This document shows, in pieces, positions 1-7,278 of a DNA stretch of 35,010 nucleotides. The DNA is taken from NCBI GenBank assembly GCA_002899765.1, contig PPDH01000033.1, positions 35,089 to 70,098 of the forward strand, in the 5' to 3' direction. How positions within the stretch are numbered: position 1 is the stretch's first letter; each line of letters begins with the position of its first letter. Made by a program: the position numbers and the translations under genes. The stretch is from Sulfurimonas sp. GTDB taxonomy: Bacteria > Campylobacterota > Campylobacteria > Campylobacterales > Sulfurimonadaceae. The notes beneath the pieces are model-generated. The model worked only from the letters and a program-made list of their open reading frames with translations. It was not told where the DNA came from and did no database searches.

Positions 1-1
1 C

Positions 2-96
2 TAGTGTCAAGTACCATGGAGTATTTTATTACTATGCCCTACTTACAGTTGTTTTAGAAAGCATATCGATTAAAATTAGGTGCGAAAGCTCAGTTA
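2..96 (+). repeat. 95-bp inverted repeat, left copy (probable mobile-element end)
   Basis: This stretch is identical base for base to the reverse complement of 34916-35010; identity stops abruptly at 96/97. The napG reading frame crosses the border and then runs on as apparently foreign residues to a TAG at 32-34. Read left to right, one frame (from about 6) ends with TAG at 57-59, leaving about 37 bases to the border. That is the layout expected for the 3' end of a transposase gene in an insertion sequence, but the family cannot be named from so little. A fold-back assembly or amplification chimera would give the same picture. Confidence 0.85.
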
Positions 97-865
97 CATT
101 ATCAAGTGCACTTTTTTCATTTCTTTTGGTTCTACTCATTGTAATGTCTGTAGAACTTTTTTTAAGTCTCTCTTCATCCTCTTTTTTCCAGCCGACAATA
201 TAGTGGGAACCTATATCACTTTGGGAGATAAAAAGCGGAAAGACTTTTATCGAGGCTATGTTTGTGGGACAAGCCATTTCACATGAGCCACATCCCGTAC
301 AGTGATTTGGGTTAACTACAGGAGTTAAAAATGCATGCATTCCGGTACGCGGATTTCGCTCATTTTTAAGCACAATTGCTACATCGGCAAGTGGACAGGC
401 TCGTATACACATAGTACACTGAAGTCCAAGATAAGCCAAACATGACTGCGTATTTACTGTTGCAAGTCCCATTTTTGCGTTGTTTATAGAGAGTAAATTA
501 TTTTTTGTAAGTAATTTTAAATCGAGTGCATCCGTAGGGCAGGCCGTCGTACATGGAATATCGGGGCAGAGACGACATGCATTTTCCCGCGGTGTAAAAT
601 AGGGAGTTCCGATGGGTGTATTTTTTGAAATCGTGGCGAGCTGCAGCACATCAAAAGGACAGGCATTTACACACATCCCGCAGCGGATACATGTAGTGAT
701 AAAATCTTTTTCTAAAAGAGCACCAGGAGGTCTCAGCAGCAGGCTTTTTGCATGTGATTTTGACAGATAAGCACTCCAAAAAATAGTGCCTATTGAAGCA
801 TATCCAACCCCGTAGAGTACTTTTTGTAAAAATAATCTTCTCTTAGGAGTGTCAATTTTATTCAT
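32..865 (-). CDS. napG: NapG-type Tat-exported ferredoxin, C-terminus replaced by repeat
   Basis: Periplasmic-side 4Fe-4S ferredoxin that, with the membrane protein NapH, passes quinol electrons towards periplasmic nitrate reductase. The 277-residue frame opens with a twin-arginine signal (RRLFLQ at residues 9-14) before a hydrophobic stretch. It has four iron-sulfur motifs: CIRCGMCVNACP (59-70), CRLCPDIPCTTACP (97-110), CLAYLGLQCTMCIRACP (142-158) and CTGCGSCEMACP (189-200). The ATG at 865 follows AGGA. From about residue 257 the protein is encoded by the terminal repeat, so only residues 1-256 are native; the natural tail is probably just a little longer. No napA precedes it: the next gene upstream is a divergent helicase, so this is the head of its own unit, with napH expected beyond the left edge. 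Function is clear from the motifs; its nitrate reductase partner is not visible. Confidence 0.88.
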   Translation of the reverse strand: MNKIDTPKRRLFLQKVLYGVGYASIGTIFWSAYLSKSHAKSLLLRPPGALLEKDFITTCIRCGMCVNACPFDVLQLATISKNTPIGTPYFTPRENACRLCPDIPCTTACPTDALDLKLLTKNNLLSINNAKMGLATVNTQSCLAYLGLQCTMCIRACPLADVAIVLKNERNPRTGMHAFLTPVVNPNHCTGCGSCEMACPTNIASIKVFPLFISQSDIGSHYIVGWKKEDEERLKKSSTDITMSRTKRNEKSALDNVTELSHLILIDMLSKTTVSRA

Positions 866-892
866 TTTACATCCTAGATATAACTACAAATT

Positions 893-912
893 ACTATCAT
901 TATAATGATAGT
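893..912. promoter_or_regulatory. 20-bp perfect palindrome, candidate Fur/PerR-family operator
   Basis: ACTATCATTATAATGATAGT is a perfect 10+10 palindrome lying 28-47 bases upstream of the napG start, in the napG/helicase divergent region. Its core, TCATTATAATGA, resembles operators of the Fur/PerR family (AT-rich 7-1-7 palindromes such as TTATAATnATTATAA). The match is by eye. Control of napG by iron or peroxide is inference. Confidence 0.45.
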
Positions 913-1006
913 TTTTTAAGATTAGATTTAAAGTTAATATTAGTTTTTGTTATATGTTTAATTAGTTAAAGAAGTAATAAATAAAATATAGTGAAGTTTA
1001 TCATTG

Positions 1007-1012
1007 TATAAT
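1007..1012 (+). promoter_or_regulatory. Putative sigma-70 -10 element for the helicase gene
   Basis: TATAAT preceded by TG (TTGTATAAT), about 30 bases before the TTG start at 1042 and before the ribosome site AAGGGAG near 1029-1035. No good -35 box is visible, which is usual in Campylobacterota. Confidence 0.45.
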
Positions 1013-1041
1013 CACGTTCTAAATTATAAGGGAGCAGTTAT

Positions 1042-3120
1042 TTGCCACTTTCGCGTTTAAATGAAGAACAATATCTTGCAGCTACATCTTCTAACGAGCA
1101 AAATCTCATCATCGCTTCGGCAGGAACAGGGAAGACATCTACAATTGTGGGAAGAATAGCTTATCTCTTAAGTAAAGGCGTAAAACCTACAGAGATTTTA
1201 CTTCTAACTTTTACAAATAAAGCCGCAGCTGAAATGGTTCAGCGTGTCGCAGAATTTTTCGGTAAAGATGTGGCTTCTAAAATTGATGCGGGAACCTTTC
1301 ATGCAGTAAGTTACAGATGGCTGAAGAAGCATGACAAAAAAGTTGTCCTCAAACAGCAAAGAGAGCTAAAAACACTCTTTAGAAGCGTTTATGAGAAGCG
1401 TTCATTCGGGCATATCGGAGCAGAAATCTCACCTTATGGCGGAAACTATCTCTATGATGTTTACTCCTTTTATCAAAACACGGAACTACATGTTCATTTT
1501 GAAGAGTGGGTTAAAAATAAATATCCTTAACATGAGCTTTTCGCTATAATTTATGCCGACATCGTTGATGAGTTTGAAGCGCTTAAAAAAGAGTACGGTT
1601 TTGTAAATTTCAACGATTTGCTTCTTCATTTTCGAGCCATGTGTAAAACCAAAGAGCTTGGATATCAAGAGGTTCTTGTTGACGAGTATCAAGATACAAA
1701 TGCGCTTCAGGGTACGCTCATAGATGCGATGAATCCGCCTTCACTTTTTTGTGTCGGGGATTATGACCAGAGTATTTACGCATTTAATGGTGCCGACATT
1801 TCTATTATCGGAACATTTTCAAAAAAATTTCCAACAGCACAAGTTCATACGCTGACTAAAAACTACCGCTCAACCGTTCCCATACTCTCACTTGCTACAA
1901 AAGTTATAGAGCATAATGAGAGAATTTATCCTAAAAAACTTGAAGTGACGCGAGGACATGATTCACAACCGCCAAAACTGCTTGCGTATGATGAACTCTT
2001 CGACCAGTACCATGCAATGGCGGCGCAAATACGCGACTCTCAGACTCCAAAAGAGGAGATAGCAGTTATTTTTAGAAACAACTCTTCGGCCGACGGTATT
2101 GAGGTTGGGCTTCGTGAACTCGGTATTACATGTAAAAGAAAGGGTGGGACGAGCTTTTTTGATTCGCGTGAGGTAAAAGCAGTTTTGGATTTTTACACTC
2201 TTTTGGTAAACGAGTCTGATATGATGGCATTTATTCATCTTTTTGAGTTTGCCAGAGGCATAGGAAGCGCCATGGCAAAAGAGATCTATATTGCGTTAAA
2301 AATACTTGGTCATGGAAGTATATTTTACGGGCTTTATGCACCTGACGAGTCTATTAAAAATCCTTTTGAAAAACGAAAACTAAATCATCAACTTGGGCTT
2401 TTTGATGACTTTTTGGAATTAGGGAGCGTAGGAAAATTTGCAAAGCTCGGTTTTGAAGATAAATTTATGCGCAATCCGATTTTAAAGCACCCTAAACTTA
2501 CAAAAGAGAGCGCTACATTTTTACATGATTTTTATCTGCTGTTTCGAGATTTAAAAGGTGTAAAACAGCCTCGCACTATTGTTAAAAAAATCGCCGAATC
2601 TGCAATCTACAAATATATAGCAGAGTCTTTAGCAAGCAAAAGAGCACTGCTTAAAGACGGTACGATTGATGAAAAACAAAAAGTAGAATCATTGGTGAGA
2701 ATAAGCAGAAAAATGGTTTTGTTAGAAGAGCTCTCAACACCATACAGCGAACATGAGAGATTTTTAAATGCTATGATTTTAGGCTCATCCGATTTGACAC
2801 AGGGCGAGGGAGTAAACCTCTTAAGTGTTCATGCTTCAAAAGGGTTGGAGTATAAAGAGGTCTATATAGTCGACCTTATGGACGGACGCTTTCCAAACCG
2901 TAAACTTATGCAGCGCGGCGGTTCTTTAGATGAGGAGAGAAGACTTTTTTACGTGGCGGTAACACGTGCTAAAGATATCCTCTATCTTAGTTATGCAAAA
3001 TATGACAAGATAAAAAAGCTTAATTTTTTGACTTCACAGTTTTTATATGAAGCGGGATTAGTACCAAAAGATGAGGCTTTTAGAGCGATGGTCTTAAAAG
3101 AGGAGGCTAAAGAGGATTAG
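1042..3120 (+). pseudogene. UvrD/PcrA/Rep-family ATP-dependent DNA helicase, interrupted by in-frame TAA
   Basis: Superfamily 1 DNA helicase used in repair and replication restart. Translation starts at TTG 1042 after AAGGGAG. The first part (162 residues, to 1530) carries motif I (ASAGTGKTST) and motif Ia (LTFTNKAAAEM). A TAA at 1528-1530 then stops it, yet the same frame continues at once (HELFAIIYADIVDEFEAL) into motifs II (VDEYQD), III (GDYDQSIYAFNGAD), IV (KNYRS), V (LLSVHASKGLEY) and VI (RRLFYVAVTRAKD), ending with TAG at 3118-3120. The whole would be 692 residues, normal for the family. The break separates the Walker A from the Walker B motif, so neither half can be an active ATPase alone. 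The second half could at best restart at TTG 1618. The replaced codon fits Glu (GAA). Mutation or sequence error is more likely than programmed readthrough. Confidence 0.88.
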
Positions 3121-3128
3121 TCTTAGCT

Positions 3129-4673
3129 CTAGGTGAAGGTTTTATTGTTATATACGACAACTTGATTGCGCCCATTTTCTTTAGCTTTGTACAATGCTTC
3201 ATCAGCGCATCTGTATATTTCATTAGTGCTGTAGAGTGTATCTGGCTCAATAACAATAACCCCCATGGAGATTGTCAAGTATTTGCTAGCACTGTTTTTT
3301 TCATGTTTAATTTTTTCATTTTCAATATTTTCTTTTAAAGTGTTTGCAAAAGAGAGCGCTTCTGTATGATTTATACCTATACATAAGATTCCAAACTCTT
3401 CGCCTCCAAGTCTAAAAGCCATATCACCGGCTCTTTTAAGAGAGTTTTTCAGATTTTTTGCCACTGTTTTTATAATAAAGTCTCCCGCTTGATGACCGTA
3501 TGTATCATTGTAGAGCTTAAAAAAATCTATATCTAAAATAACAAATGTAAGCGGTTGTTTTGTCCTGCTTTGTATCTTTAGATTGTTTTCAAAAACTTCA
3601 TCAAAATGTCTTCTGTTGTATAAAGAGGTCATAGAATCCGTAATGGTCAATTTTTGTATCTCTTCTATAAATTTTTTGTTTTTAATATAAAAAATTCCGT
3701 TTACACACACAATAAACAAGGTTGAGATAAGTCCTGCCAATATCACATATACGGAGAGTATTTTTGTCTCTTTTAGTCTGTTGTTGAGACTTTTTTCTAA
3801 AAACAGGAAATTTGTATCGTAAAGAGCTATTATGAGATTGATATTTTTTGTGATTAGCTCAAAAATTCCATTTGGTTCAAGAAGTATACCATTTGCTTTT
3901 AGTAGATTTTTTTGCGTAAATTCAATAATGCTGTTTTGTGCCTCTTTCATCTTTAAATGAGTCTCTTTCAAATCAATGCTTTGCTCTGTTTTGTATAGCA
4001 TATTGAGATTAAATTCCAATTTTTTTAAAATCTCTTTTATTTTGTTTAACTGTATAACAAAGTACTCTTTTTGATACTCTGTGAGTTGCTTGTCTGTCGT
4101 GCTAGTAGCAATCGCCCTAATCTGACCGTTGTACTCTATTAGCTGCGGTAAAAGATAGACTACATTTTCAATCATAACATAAGAGTTCAGTTCAGGGTCT
4201 AATATAAGATTGCAACTATAAGAGATACGATTGGAATAACTCATAAACTCTTCAATTATTTCATACAAATAGTTAAAACTTTTAAATTCTAAAGAACTTT
4301 TTTCAACAGAGTCTATAAAACTCTCCAGCTCTTTTTTTAGAGGTATACTTTTGTTTTGAGTAGTTATATTTTGTCGTATAAGTATTAGATTTTTTGAGAT
4401 TTTTTCTTTTGTAAGTTTTAGTTCTTCTTGTGACTTTTCAGAGAGATTTTGTATGGATGCCAAACCTCTCAGTCTTTGAATATTGAAAATCGTATTTTGA
4501 ATCTCTTTTATCGTTGTTAATCCTCCCGTTTCATCTATTATAAATTTTAAATCTTTTTGCAGATGTAAAAAAGCATAAGAAAATATTACAGCAACCCCTA
4601 TTATAGGCATAATAGTAATCAAGATAAAATATTTAAAGTTCTCTTTTGTTCTGTCATAAGTTCTGTTTTTCAT
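3129..4673 (-). CDS. Membrane diguanylate cyclase with NIT-like sensor domain
   Basis: Makes cyclic di-GMP from two GTP. The 514 residues have a short cytoplasmic start, membrane segment 1 (about 17-40), a long helical periplasmic part with a nitrate/nitrite-sensing-type motif (FNIQRLRGLASI near 67-78), membrane segment 2 (about 304-330) and a C-terminal GGDEF domain. The active-site motif is RLGGEEF (GGEEF at 423-427) and an inhibitory I-site RAGD lies five residues before RLGG's end, so the enzyme should be active and product-inhibited. Metal and substrate residues are present in LDIDFFKLYNDTYGHQAGD. It converges with the helicase gene, with only eight bases between them. The ribosome site before the ATG is weak. 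The ligand is unknown; nitrate or nitrite is a family-based guess. Confidence 0.88.
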   Translation of the reverse strand: MKNRTYDRTKENFKYFILITIMPIIGVAVIFSYAFLHLQKDLKFIIDETGGLTTIKEIQNTIFNIQRLRGLASIQNLSEKSQEELKLTKEKISKNLILIRQNITTQNKSIPLKKELESFIDSVEKSSLEFKSFNYLYEIIEEFMSYSNRISYSCNLILDPELNSYVMIENVVYLLPQLIEYNGQIRAIATSTTDKQLTEYQKEYFVIQLNKIKEILKKLEFNLNMLYKTEQSIDLKETHLKMKEAQNSIIEFTQKNLLKANGILLEPNGIFELITKNINLIIALYDTNFLFLEKSLNNRLKETKILSVYVILAGLISTLFIVCVNGIFYIKNKKFIEEIQKLTITDSMTSLYNRRHFDEVFENNLKIQSRTKQPLTFVILDIDFFKLYNDTYGHQAGDFIIKTVAKNLKNSLKRAGDMAFRLGGEEFGILCIGINHTEALSFANTLKENIENEKIKHEKNSASKYLTISMGVIVIEPDTLYSTNEIYRCADEALYKAKENGRNQVVVYNNKTFT

Positions 4674-4765
4674 ATTGTTATTTCTACTTTTAGCATAACA
4701 TTTTTTAACTATTTTATCTTTATTTTTCTGAAAATCATAATTAAATTCTTCTAATAATTAATTTT

Positions 4766-4838
4766 TTAGATTGCCGCGCTTCTAAAGAAGCTCGCAATGA
4801 CAGTCATGTACCAAGGAGCTTGCGACGAAGCAATCTAA
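4766..4838. repeat. REP-like interspersed palindromic element
   Basis: The outer arms TTAGATTGC (4766-4774) and GCAATCTAA (4830-4838) are perfect inverted repeats. Inside lies the smaller palindrome ATGACAGTCAT (4797-4807), with GAAGCTCGCAATGAC and GGAGCTTGCGACGAAGC on either side. Elements with this wording (GTCATTGCGAG...GAAGCAATCT) recur in intergenic DNA of many bacteria. It is richer in GC than its surroundings and lies in the 255-base gap between a cyclase and a cytochrome gene transcribed away from each other, so it is not a terminator for either. Confidence 0.6.
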
Positions 4839-4903
4839 GTTTTTTAGATAATTTATAACGCAATTGTTAATAAAAATATTACATTATAGTTCAAGGTTTA
4901 TAG

Positions 4904-4909
4904 TATAAT
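4904..4909 (+). promoter_or_regulatory. Putative -10 element for the cytochrome c lipoprotein gene
   Basis: TATAAT within TAGTATAATAG, about 20 bases before the start codon at 4929 and just ahead of the strong ribosome site AAAGGAGAG (4917-4924). Confidence 0.4.
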
Positions 4910-4928
4910 AGAAAAAAAGGAGAGTGTC

Positions 4929-5438
4929 ATGAAAATTTTTATGTCAGTAGTTTTAATTATGTTTTTAGCAGGCTGTAGTAGTGAGAATAAGCAAAATAAT
5001 GAAGAGGCGGCAACTGAGAAAAAGAGCGTAGTTAAAGATGTAAAAAATAAAGCTTTAGAGACGGCACAAGAGGTCAAAGAAGCAGTTTCAGAAAAAGCAC
5101 AAGAGGTCAAAGAAGCAGTTTCAGAAAAAGCACAAGAGGTCAAAGAGGAAGTTTCCGAAAAAGCACAAGAAGTCAAAGAAGCTGTTAGCACACCGGAAAT
5201 AGATGCAGCAAAAATTTATAGTGCATGTGCAGGATGTCATGGAGCAGACGGTTCTAAAGCTGCTCTTGGAAAATCTCAAATTATTAAAGGGTGGGATGCT
5301 CAAAAAACAGCAGATGCGCTTAAGGGGTATAAAACAGGAACATACGGCGGAGCTATGAAAGGCTTGATGAGGGGGCAGGTATCTAAGCTGAATGAAGCCG
5401 AGATACAAGCACTTGCAGAGTATATTTCAAAACTGTAA
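4929..5438 (+). CDS. Cytochrome c lipoprotein with 11-residue helical repeats
   Basis: Small electron carrier expected to be tethered to a membrane and facing the periplasm. The signal ends in a lipobox (FLAGC, Cys16). Residues about 46-87 are tandem copies of KEAVSEKAQEV, an 11-residue amphipathic pattern like that of LEA or apolipoprotein helices, probably a stalk. The rest is a class I cytochrome c: haem site CAGCH at 100-104, likely Met axial ligand in the MKGLMRG segment (143 or 147), and a closing helix NEAEIQALAEYISKL. The start is ATG with a strong AAGGAG site. It converges with trpB, leaving four bases between the stops. Its partner is unknown; haem attachment and lipidation are clear from the motifs. 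Confidence 0.88.
   Translation: MKIFMSVVLIMFLAGCSSENKQNNEEAATEKKSVVKDVKNKALETAQEVKEAVSEKAQEVKEAVSEKAQEVKEEVSEKAQEVKEAVSTPEIDAAKIYSACAGCHGADGSKAALGKSQIIKGWDAQKTADALKGYKTGTYGGAMKGLMRGQVSKLNEAEIQALAEYISKL
5064..5187 (+). repeat. 33-bp tandem repeat inside the cytochrome gene (about 3.75 copies)
   Basis: The unit begins GCACAAGAGGTCAAAGAAGC. Copies run 5064-5096, 5097-5129, 5130-5162 and a partial fourth from 5163. The first two are identical in DNA; later ones differ at a few bases. Each unit encodes eleven residues, so copy-number change keeps the frame and only alters stalk length. Confidence 0.9.
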
Positions 5439-5442
5439 TTTT

Positions 5443-6654
5443 TTAAATATCTTTCAGAGGAATAGGGTAATTTTCTACGATGTAGTCAATATCTTTATCT
5501 CCTCTTCCGCTGAGGTTGACTAAAATAGCTTCTTTTGGGTTCTCTTTTGCATATTTCATAGCAAATGCTACTGCATGAGCAGATTCAAGAGCAGGGATTA
5601 TTCCCTCATGTTGTGAGAGTTTGTAAAATGCATCAACCGCTTCTTCATCGTTGCAAAGTCCAATTCTTGTTCTTCCTATGCTGTTTAGATATGCATGTTC
5701 AGGTCCTACCGATGGATAGTCTATGCCGCTTCCTATGGAGTGGACGGGAGCAGGATTGCCATCTTTGTCTTTGAGCATAATGGAGTTAAATCCATGCATT
5801 ATTCCTTCGCTTCCGTATGTGAGACTTGCACTATGTTCACCGAGGTTTATACCTTTTCCGGCAGGCTCAACGGCGTATAGTTTTACTGCGTCTTCAATAA
5901 ATGCGCTAAAAATCCCCATAGCATTGCTTCCTCCTCCCACACACGCACTTACCATGTCAGGAAGCTTGCCCGTCATCTCTAAAAACTGCTCTTTTGCTTC
6001 AATCCCTACAACACTTTGAAAGTCTCTTACCATCTTTGGAAAAGGGTGTGGTCCTACAACTGAACCAATTGCAAAAAGTTGTGAGTCAGTATCTTTGAGA
6101 TATGCTTCAAATGCACTGTCAACTGCTTCTTTGAGAGTTTTAAGTCCATGAGTGGCAGGAACGACTTTTGCACCGAGTATCTGCATACGCACGACATTAG
6201 GGTGCTCTTTTGCAATGTCCACTTCTCCCATGTGTATTTCACACTCAAGCCCAAAATAGGCTGCAGCAGTTGCAAGAGCCACGCCATGTTGTCCTGCTCC
6301 TGTTTCGGCAATAAGCTTTTTTTTACCAAGATATTTTGCCAAAAGTGCCTCTGCCATACAGTGGTTAAGTTTATGCGCGCCTGTGTGATTCAAATCTTCA
6401 CGTTTAAGATAAATTTGTCCCCCTCCAATGAAGTTTGAGAGATTTTTACAGTAGGTAACGGGAGTAGGTCGCCCTTGGTAATGTTTTCTTATTCTTTTTA
6501 GCTCATCAAGAAAGATAAACGATTTTGAGAGTTTGTCATACGCTTCATTAATCTATCGAAACGGTTTTTCAAGTTCCGGCGGGATAAAAGCGCCTCCAAA
6601 CTTTCCAAAAAACCCATTTGCGTCGGGCATAGAGTCTAAATATGGTTTTTTCAT
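5443..6654 (-). pseudogene. trpB: Tryptophan synthase beta subunit, in-frame TAG at codon 34
   Basis: PLP enzyme joining indole and serine to make tryptophan. The complete frame starts at ATG 6654 (after AAAGGGA) with MKKPYLDSMPDANGFFGKFG, typical TrpB, and would give 403 residues, the normal length. A TAG at 6553-6555 (codon 34, context PFR[12 protein letters not shown]) interrupts it. Beyond it all key parts are intact: the PLP lysine in HTGAHKLN (codon 95), ETGAGQHG, the phosphate loop GGGSNAMG and the C-terminal SGRGDKD. The nearest downstream restart is a TTG at 6393, which would skip the N-terminal domain. The lost residue fits Glu (GAG). No trpA or other trp gene is nearby. If the stop is real, tryptophan synthesis depends on readthrough or on another trpB. 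Confidence 0.92.
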
Positions 6655-6725
6655 AAAATTTTCCCTTTTTTTGTCAAATTGTAGCGATTAAGAGATAAAA
6701 TTAGACAAAAAAGTAGAAATATTTA

Positions 6726-7139
6726 ATGAAAAATATTATTTTAATTTTATTGCTTTTTCTCTTCGCGGGTTGTGACGGTAAGATATATAACAATATACAT
6801 GACAAGAGTAAGATTGGCGTAAGTGTCTCATCTATAGAGATTGTTGCCAATGATGAACAATCTCTCAATTATTCAAAAAAAATTATGGAGGAAAAAGGGT
6901 TTGTCGTTGCAAAATCAAACTATAAACTACGGGTATAGTATAGAGACTATACTTTGTCATGTACCAATCCGCTCTCTAAAACATCTTCTGATTATAGTTA
7001 TGACGGATTGCTTGTTTTAGAGCTTTTTTATAACGGCAATAAAGTTTACTCCATCTACAGAGACTTTAAAGGAAGCATCAGCGAGAAACATTATTTGACT
7101 CTTATCGACATCATGCTTGATGATCTTGAGATAAGATAA
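6726..7139 (+). pseudogene. Small lipoprotein of unknown function, in-frame TAG
   Basis: I do not recognise the family. The start MKNIILILLLFLFAGC is a clear lipoprotein signal with the lipidated Cys at residue 16. The frame stops with TAG at 6936-6938 after 70 residues (NYKLRV-stop), but the same frame continues as YRDYTLSCTNPLSKTSSDYS and on to TAA at 7137-7139, in all 137 codons. The second half looks like coding beta-sheet protein (YDGLLVLELFYNGNKVYSIYRDFKG). The interrupted codon would fit Glu (GAG). The gene is divergent from trpB (71 bases apart) and converges with the EAL-protein gene. The ribosome site is weak. The general shape (lipid anchor, two conserved-looking beta-rich halves, C-terminal acidic helix) suggests an envelope protein, no more. 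Confidence 0.65.
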
Positions 7140-7143
7140 ACTT

Positions 7144-7278
7144 TTAATCTATACCTTCTTTTGGTGCGCAGAAATAGTATCCTTGAGAGTAGTCGATTTC
7201 CAACTCTTTTACTATCCTAAAAACTTGTTCATTTTCAACAAACTCCGCTATGGTTTGCATGCCTAGTTTTTTAGAAAA
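7144..7278 (-). pseudogene. Orphaned C-terminal 44 codons of the EAL-domain gene
   Basis: Directly after the TAA at 7279-7281, the same frame continues as FSKKLGMQTIAEFVENEQ and ends SQGYYFCAPKEGID before TAA at 7144-7146. This is the standard end of an EAL domain: it holds the Glu of the TIAEFVEN segment and the Q-G-Y-Y turn that complete the active site. The stop therefore sits inside a real domain. The lost codon fits Glu (IV-E-FSKKLG). Confidence 0.88.

Noticed and set aside
5064-5187. CRISPR-like repeats of 33 bp
   Set aside because: Units are contiguous with no spacers and are translated as an 11-residue protein repeat.
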